NCBI RefSeq assembly: GCF_013327855.1
Contig: NZ_JABUMX010000001.1
Span: 186,001-250,000, forward strand
Origin: Phyllobacterium pellucidum
GTDB taxonomy: Bacteria; Pseudomonadota; Alphaproteobacteria; Rhizobiales; Rhizobiaceae
Direction: 5' to 3'
Length of the DNA stretch: 64,000 bases
Position 1 is the stretch's first letter, and the number at the start of each line of letters is the position of its first letter. A program made the position numbers and the translations under genes. Shown here piece after piece: positions 59,622 through 64,000 of this stretch. Under the pieces are notes generated by a model. It was not told the DNA's origin and ran no database searches. It saw only the letters and a program-made list of their open reading frames with translations.

Positions 59622-60191
59622 TCAGGGTTTCCCCATCAATCGATTTGCCTGGCCAACCCAATCGTCGCGCACAATGCGCCCCCCGAACTTGAGTTCGTCA
59701 TCGACCTTCGCGATCTCGTCCGCCGTCCATCCGGCGATCTGCGCATAGGTGCTTATTCCCATGCCGTTCAAGACCTGCTCAAGCTTCGGCCCTATGCCCG
59801 CGATCAGCTTCAGATCGTCGGCCCCAGTCGTCACGGCCGGAGCCAATTTCGCGGCAATTGCAGTTTCAACTGAAACAACCTGCGGCTCTACGGGTACCTG
59901 AAGCCGCTTAGCGGGTGCCGCGGCGGTCTTGCCGCGAATGATCGTCTTGAGATCATCGACGTCCGCTGCAACGCGCGGAGCACCGGCTTCCGCCGTCTTC
60001 GAGTTCAGATCAAACGCCCCGGCAAAAGCACCGGCCCAGAAACCCCACATCTGGCTGGCAATGCCAAGACCGATTGCGGATGCGGCGGCGGCCGCGCCCA
60101 GCGACGGCGTCAACAGGTTGACTGCCGCAACCGTGTGGTTCGGCATCAAGGCTGTCCATGTGTCGATGCGATGTTTTGCGTTGTCTGCCAT
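59622..60191 (-). CDS. Helix-hairpin-helix protein inserted in the nuo operon
   Basis: 189 residues from ATG 60191 (AGGTGG upstream). N-terminal part has a hydrophobic Ala/Gly stretch (TPSLGAAAAASAIGLGIASQ) that could enter the membrane. The C-terminal 60 residues (DDLKLIAGIGPKLEQVLNGM, then GISTYAQIAGWTADEIAKVD) form a helix-hairpin-helix-like module that NuoE also carries at its C-terminus. Thirteen bases after nuoF. Present at this place in Rhizobiales operons, role unknown; likely a complex I accessory. Confidence 0.78.
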   Translation of the reverse strand: MADNAKHRIDTWTALMPNHTVAAVNLLTPSLGAAAAASAIGLGIASQMWGFWAGAFAGAFDLNSKTAEAGAPRVAADVDDLKTIIRGKTAAAPAKRLQVPVEPQVVSVETAIAAKLAPAVTTGADDLKLIAGIGPKLEQVLNGMGISTYAQIAGWTADEIAKVDDELKFGGRIVRDDWVGQANRLMGKP

Positions 60192-60203
60192 CGGCTTTTC
60201 CAC

Positions 60204-61505
60204 CTATTCCGCCGCTTCGAGCACAGGGCTCGGCGAGGCATTGCGGGAAAACTCGTCGATGCGGCGCTCAATTTCAGGGCGGAAACTGCGGATGAGGCCC
60301 TGAACCGGCCATGCCGCGGCATCGCCAAGCGCACAGATCGTATGACCCTCGATCTGCTTGGTGACGTCGAGCAGCATCTCGATCTCGCGCTTCTGCGCGT
60401 TGCCGGTAACCATGCGCTCCATCACCCGCCACATCCAGCCTGTGCCTTCGCGGCAAGGCGTGCACTGGCCGCAGCTTTCGTGCTTGAAGAAGTAGGAAAT
60501 ACGGGCGATGGCGCGAACAATGTCGGTGGACTTGTCCATGACGATCGCGGCTGCGGTGCCAAATGACGACTTGACCGCACGCAGCCCGTCGAAATCCATC
60601 GGGCAATCGATAATGTCCGCTGCCGGAACCACCGGGCAGGAAGCACCGCCGGGAATGACTGCCAGAAGATTGTCCCAGCCGCCACGGATACCACCGCCAT
60701 GCTTGTCGACGAGCTCGCGGAAGGTAATGCCCATGGCTTCTTCGACGGTGCATGGCTTGTTCACATGACCGGAAAGCATAAAGAGCTTGGTGCCGACATT
60801 GTTCGGGCGGCCGATACCGGAGAACCACGCCGCGCCGCGACGCAGGATCGTCGGCGCAACAGCGATCGATTCGACATTGTTGACGGTGGTCGGGCAGCCA
60901 TAAAGGCCCATATTCGCCGGGAACGGCGGTTTCAGGCGCGGCTGGCCCTTTTTGCCTTCGAGGCTCTCGAGAAGCGCTGTTTCCTCGCCGCAAATATAGG
61001 CGCCAGCGCCATGATGGACGAAGATATCGTAGTCCCAGCCATTCTTGTTGTTCTTGCCAAGAAGACCGGCGTCGTAGCATTCATCGATTGCCGCCTGCAG
61101 CGCCTCGCGCTCGCGGATATATTCGCCGCGCACATAGATGTAGCAGGTGTTGGCACCCATGGCGAAACCGGCAATCAGGCAGCCTTCGATCAGCGTATGC
61201 GGATCGTGCCGCATGATATCGCGGTCCTTGCAGGTACCGGGCTCGGACTCGTCGGCATTAACGACGAGGTAATGCGGCCGTCCGTCGCTTTCCTTGGGCA
61301 TGAACGACCATTTCAACCCGGTCGGAAAGCCCGCGCCACCACGGCCACGAAGGCCCGATGCCTTCATCTCGTTGATGATCCAGTCGCGACCCTTTTCGAG
61401 GATCTGCTTGGTGCCGTCCCAATTGCCACGGCTCATCGCACCCTTCAAGGACTTGTCCTTGTGGCCGTAAATATTGGTGAAGATGCGGTCTTTGTCAGCG
61501 AGCAT
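60204..61505 (-). CDS. nuoF: NADH-quinone oxidoreductase subunit F
   Basis: 433 residues; NADH-oxidising FMN subunit. NADH loop [16 protein letters not shown] region [34 protein letters not shown] and [4Fe-4S] site [12 protein letters not shown] with a distant Cys. ATG 61505. Confidence 0.97.
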   Translation of the reverse strand: MLADKDRIFTNIYGHKDKSLKGAMSRGNWDGTKQILEKGRDWIINEMKASGLRGRGGAGFPTGLKWSFMPKESDGRPHYLVVNADESEPGTCKDRDIMRHDPHTLIEGCLIAGFAMGANTCYIYVRGEYIREREALQAAIDECYDAGLLGKNNKNGWDYDIFVHHGAGAYICGEETALLESLEGKKGQPRLKPPFPANMGLYGCPTTVNNVESIAVAPTILRRGAAWFSGIGRPNNVGTKLFMLSGHVNKPCTVEEAMGITFRELVDKHGGGIRGGWDNLLAVIPGGASCPVVPAADIIDCPMDFDGLRAVKSSFGTAAAIVMDKSTDIVRAIARISYFFKHESCGQCTPCREGTGWMWRVMERMVTGNAQKREIEMLLDVTKQIEGHTICALGDAAAWPVQGLIRSFRPEIERRIDEFSRNASPSPVLEAAE

Positions 61506-61568
61506 TTCGCACCTGTCCTACTCTCTTCGTCCATTCCAGGCGGGCGCTCAAGGCAGCCGCCAAATTGA

Positions 61569-62744
61569 TCATCTCGGCTTCTTGCCGAAAACCTTGATGT
61601 ATTCCGCTTCGCCGCCCTTGGCCAAAGCCTTGGCTTGCTTGACCCATTCGTCGCGCTCTATGCGGCCCTTGAAGTTCAGGTAGTTGTCGACCCACTCCCG
61701 CTCGGCCTTCTTCCAGGCAGCGACCTGGGCGAAGGTGAAAATGCCAAGCTCATGCAAAATATCTTCAATCTTCGGGCCAACGCCTGCAATCAGCTTCAGA
61801 TCGTCTATGACGGCCGGTCTTTCGATTGCGGCCGGGCGGCTCTTGTCTTCCAGCGAAACAGGCTTTGCGGCGATATCTACGCCCTGGACGTCAGGCTTCT
61901 CACCGAGCGAACCTTCCGCGATCGGAGGGTTCTTGATGGTACGTGCAGCAACAGGCTTTGCTGCCGGCTTCGACGTCGCATCCTCGGCCGCCTTCGTAGC
62001 CTTCACCCTTGATGGCGACTTGATCGCCGCATTGGTCGTTTCGTCGTGCGTAACGGGCTTTGCCGCGTTCGACGGCGGTATGGATGCGCTATCCGGGGCA
62101 GCCTGTCCTGCGCTCTTCGGCGTGGCGGCACCATTTCCATCGGTCAGCGATGTGAGGCCGCCCTCGGGTGCCGAGAAGATGCGGTCAATCTGCGGTCCTA
62201 CCGGGACCGAGGCTCCGTTGCCAGCCTCGAAGGCATCGATGATTTCCTCGAGGCGGTCCGGCGTTAGATCCTCATAGGTGTCCTTGAACACCATGACCAT
62301 CGGAGCATTGACGCACGCGCCAAGGCACTCGACCTCTTCCCACGACAGCGTGCCGGCTTCGTTGGTGTGGAACTGCTCGTGGTGAATCTTGTGCTGGCAG
62401 ACGCGCTTGAGCTCGTCCGCTCCCCGCAGCATGCATGGCGTGGTGCCGCATACCTGAATGTGCGCCCGCGTTCCGACCGGCTTCAACTGGAACTGCGTAT
62501 AGAAGGTGGCGACTTCGAGCACGCGGATCAGCGGCATGTCGAGCATGCCGGCGACATGTTCGATCGCTGCCTTCGTGACCCAGCCATCCTGCTCCTGCGC
62601 GCGCATCAGCAAGGGGATAACAGCCGACTGCTCACGCCCCTTCGGATATTTGGCAATCGCTTTCTCGGCCCAGGCACTGTTTTCGCGATTGAACGCGAAT
62701 GCCGCTGGCTGGATATTATCTTCTGCAAGACGACGGACGGACAT
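61569..62744 (-). CDS. nuoE: NADH-quinone oxidoreductase subunit E with C-terminal extension
   Basis: 391 residues against about 170 for E. coli NuoE. Core carries the [2Fe-2S] ligands C99, C104, C140 and C144 (QVCGTTPC..., ECLGACVNAP). Residues 160-310 are a long Ala/Pro/Lys-rich linker, and the last 78 residues (DDLKLIAGVGPKIEDILHEL, then GIFTFAQVAAWKK) repeat the module found in the 189-residue protein. Such extended NuoE is common in Rhizobiales. Confidence 0.95.
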   Translation of the reverse strand: MSVRRLAEDNIQPAAFAFNRENSAWAEKAIAKYPKGREQSAVIPLLMRAQEQDGWVTKAAIEHVAGMLDMPLIRVLEVATFYTQFQLKPVGTRAHIQVCGTTPCMLRGADELKRVCQHKIHHEQFHTNEAGTLSWEEVECLGACVNAPMVMVFKDTYEDLTPDRLEEIIDAFEAGNGASVPVGPQIDRIFSAPEGGLTSLTDGNGAATPKSAGQAAPDSASIPPSNAAKPVTHDETTNAAIKSPSRVKATKAAEDATSKPAAKPVAARTIKNPPIAEGSLGEKPDVQGVDIAAKPVSLEDKSRPAAIERPAVIDDLKLIAGVGPKIEDILHELGIFTFAQVAAWKKAEREWVDNYLNFKGRIERDEWVKQAKALAKGGEAEYIKVFGKKPR

Positions 62745-63934
62745 TAACGATCAACCTCACCAAATACGATATCGAGCGAGCCGAGCACCGCCGATACGTC
62801 GGCGAGCATGTGGCCACGACACATGAAGTCCATGGCCTGGAGATGGGCAAAGCCTGGTGCGCGCAATTTCACGCGGTACGGCTTGTTGGACCCGTCCGAG
62901 ACGAGGAAAACGCCGAACTCGCCCTTGGGCGCTTCCACGGCTGCATAAACCTCCCCGGCGGGGACGTGATAGCCTTCCGTGTAGAGCTTGAAGTGATGGA
63001 TCAGCGCTTCCATCGAACGCTTCATCTCGCCGCGCTTCGGCGGTACGATCTTAGCCGAGGTGTTCGATACCGGACCAACACGCTCCTTGCCAAGCAAAAG
63101 GTCGACGCACTGGCGCATGATCCGCACAGACTGGCGCATCTCCTCCATGCGGATTAGATAACGATCATAGCAATCGCCATTCTTGCCGATGGGAATATCG
63201 AACTCCATCTCGGCGTAACATTCATAGGGCTGCGACTTTCGCAGATCCCATGCGGCGCCCGAACCGCGCACCATGACACCGGAGAAACCCCATGCCCACG
63301 CATCCTCAAGCGTAACGACGCCGATATCGACATTGCGCTGCTTGAAAATGCGGTTTGGCGTGATCAGATCGTCGAGGTTCTTTACTGTCTGAAGGAACGG
63401 ATCGCACCATTTGCCGATGTCTTCGACGAGTTTATCCGGGATGTCCTGATGAACACCACCTGGCCGGAAATAGGCGGCGTGCATGCGCGCGCCGCACGCC
63501 CGCTCGTAGAACACCATCAGCTTTTCGCGCTCTTCAAAACCCCAGAGCGGCGGCGTCAGCGCGCCAACGTCCATGGCCTGCGTCGTCACGTTCAAAAGGT
63601 GTGATAGAATGCGCCCTATCTCGGAAAAAAGCACACGGATAAGCTGACCGCGCCTCGGCACCTCGATCTCAAGCAGGCGCTCGACGGCAAGCGCATAGGC
63701 ATGCTCCTGATTCATCGGAGCCACGTAGTCGAGCCGATCGAGATAGGGCACGGCCTGCAGGTAAGTCTTGGCTTCCATTAACTTTTCGGTGCCGCGATGC
63801 AGGAGACCGATGTGCGGATCGACGCGCTCGACCACCTCACCGTCAAGCTCGAGCACGAGGCGCAAAACGCCATGCGCCGCAGGATGTTGCGGGCCGAAGT
63901 TGATGTTAAAGTTACGGACGCTATGTTCAGTCAT
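62744..63934 (-). CDS. nuoD: NADH-quinone oxidoreductase subunit D
   Basis: 396 residues, 49-kDa subunit of the quinone-reducing module. [18 protein letters not shown] and [18 protein letters not shown]-terminus FGEVDR. GGAG 6 bases upstream of the ATG. The stop shares a base with the nuoE start. Confidence 0.96.
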   Translation of the reverse strand: MTEHSVRNFNINFGPQHPAAHGVLRLVLELDGEVVERVDPHIGLLHRGTEKLMEAKTYLQAVPYLDRLDYVAPMNQEHAYALAVERLLEIEVPRRGQLIRVLFSEIGRILSHLLNVTTQAMDVGALTPPLWGFEEREKLMVFYERACGARMHAAYFRPGGVHQDIPDKLVEDIGKWCDPFLQTVKNLDDLITPNRIFKQRNVDIGVVTLEDAWAWGFSGVMVRGSGAAWDLRKSQPYECYAEMEFDIPIGKNGDCYDRYLIRMEEMRQSVRIMRQCVDLLLGKERVGPVSNTSAKIVPPKRGEMKRSMEALIHHFKLYTEGYHVPAGEVYAAVEAPKGEFGVFLVSDGSNKPYRVKLRAPGFAHLQAMDFMCRGHMLADVSAVLGSLDIVFGEVDR

Positions 63935-63976
63935 GGCTTGCTCCGCGAGATGGGAGACACAGTCTCATCAACACGC

Positions 63977-64000
63977 TCAATTTGTCTTCGCCTTCTCATC
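63977..64000 (-). CDS. nuoC: NADH-quinone oxidoreductase subunit C, last 7 codons
   Basis: Window edge holds DEKAKTN followed by a stop, 42 bp before nuoD, matching the usual end and place of nuoC. Called chiefly from position. Confidence 0.55.
   Translation of the reverse strand, partial: DEKAKTN

Overview
The window is chromosomal DNA of an alphaproteobacterium of the Hyphomicrobiales (Rhizobiales), most like Phyllobacteriaceae/Brucellaceae. The grounds are gene order and sequence: pyrB-pyrC-like-plsY-dprA-topA-rnr; rpmG-pleD-divK; dinB with an N-terminal zinc finger; dnaE-lolD-lolC/E-proS; and a nuo operon ending in birA-rnj-mce. The species cannot be named from sequence alone.

Region 1-14.5 kb is accessory. 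It holds an efflux pair (DHA2 MFS plus HlyD adaptor), an exported AHL-lactonase-like hydrolase, and a LysR regulator divergent from a run of two SDRs, an F420-type NADP oxidoreductase, a SnoaL-like protein and a methyltransferase. A lone small tyrosine recombinase follows, then a second LysR regulator divergent from an exported hydrolase, an MFS pump and a Tat-exported cyclophilin-like protein. These look like detoxification or signal-modification cassettes.

Region 14.9-20.57 kb is a compact integrated element: small terminase, Dam-type methyltransferase, a chain of ATGA-overlapping genes that includes a putative O-like replication protein with iterons inside its gene, an AlpA-like regulator, operator-like dyads, and a P4-type integrase abutting pyrB. 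No capsid, tail or large-terminase gene is visible, so it resembles a phage satellite or a strongly reduced prophage.

Region 20.58-49.8 kb is core genome: pyrimidine synthesis (with a catalytically degenerate dihydroorotase), lipid synthesis, DNA uptake, topoisomerase, RNase R, cell-cycle signalling (PleD/DivK), DNA polymerases, lipoprotein export, prolyl-tRNA synthetase, a candidate sRNA, RNase J and biotin ligase. Two exact alphaproteobacterial LexA boxes (GTTC-N7-GTTC) are present. One lies before dinB. The other lies in the promoter of an unannotated 28-residue membrane peptide gene upstream of dnaE, a candidate SOS-induced division inhibitor resembling Caulobacter SidA in size, topology and control.

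Region 49.8-64 kb is the nuo operon, minus strand, from the last codons of nuoC through nuoN. It includes an extra 189-residue gene between nuoF and nuoG whose C-terminal helix-hairpin-helix-like module also forms the C-terminal extension of NuoE.
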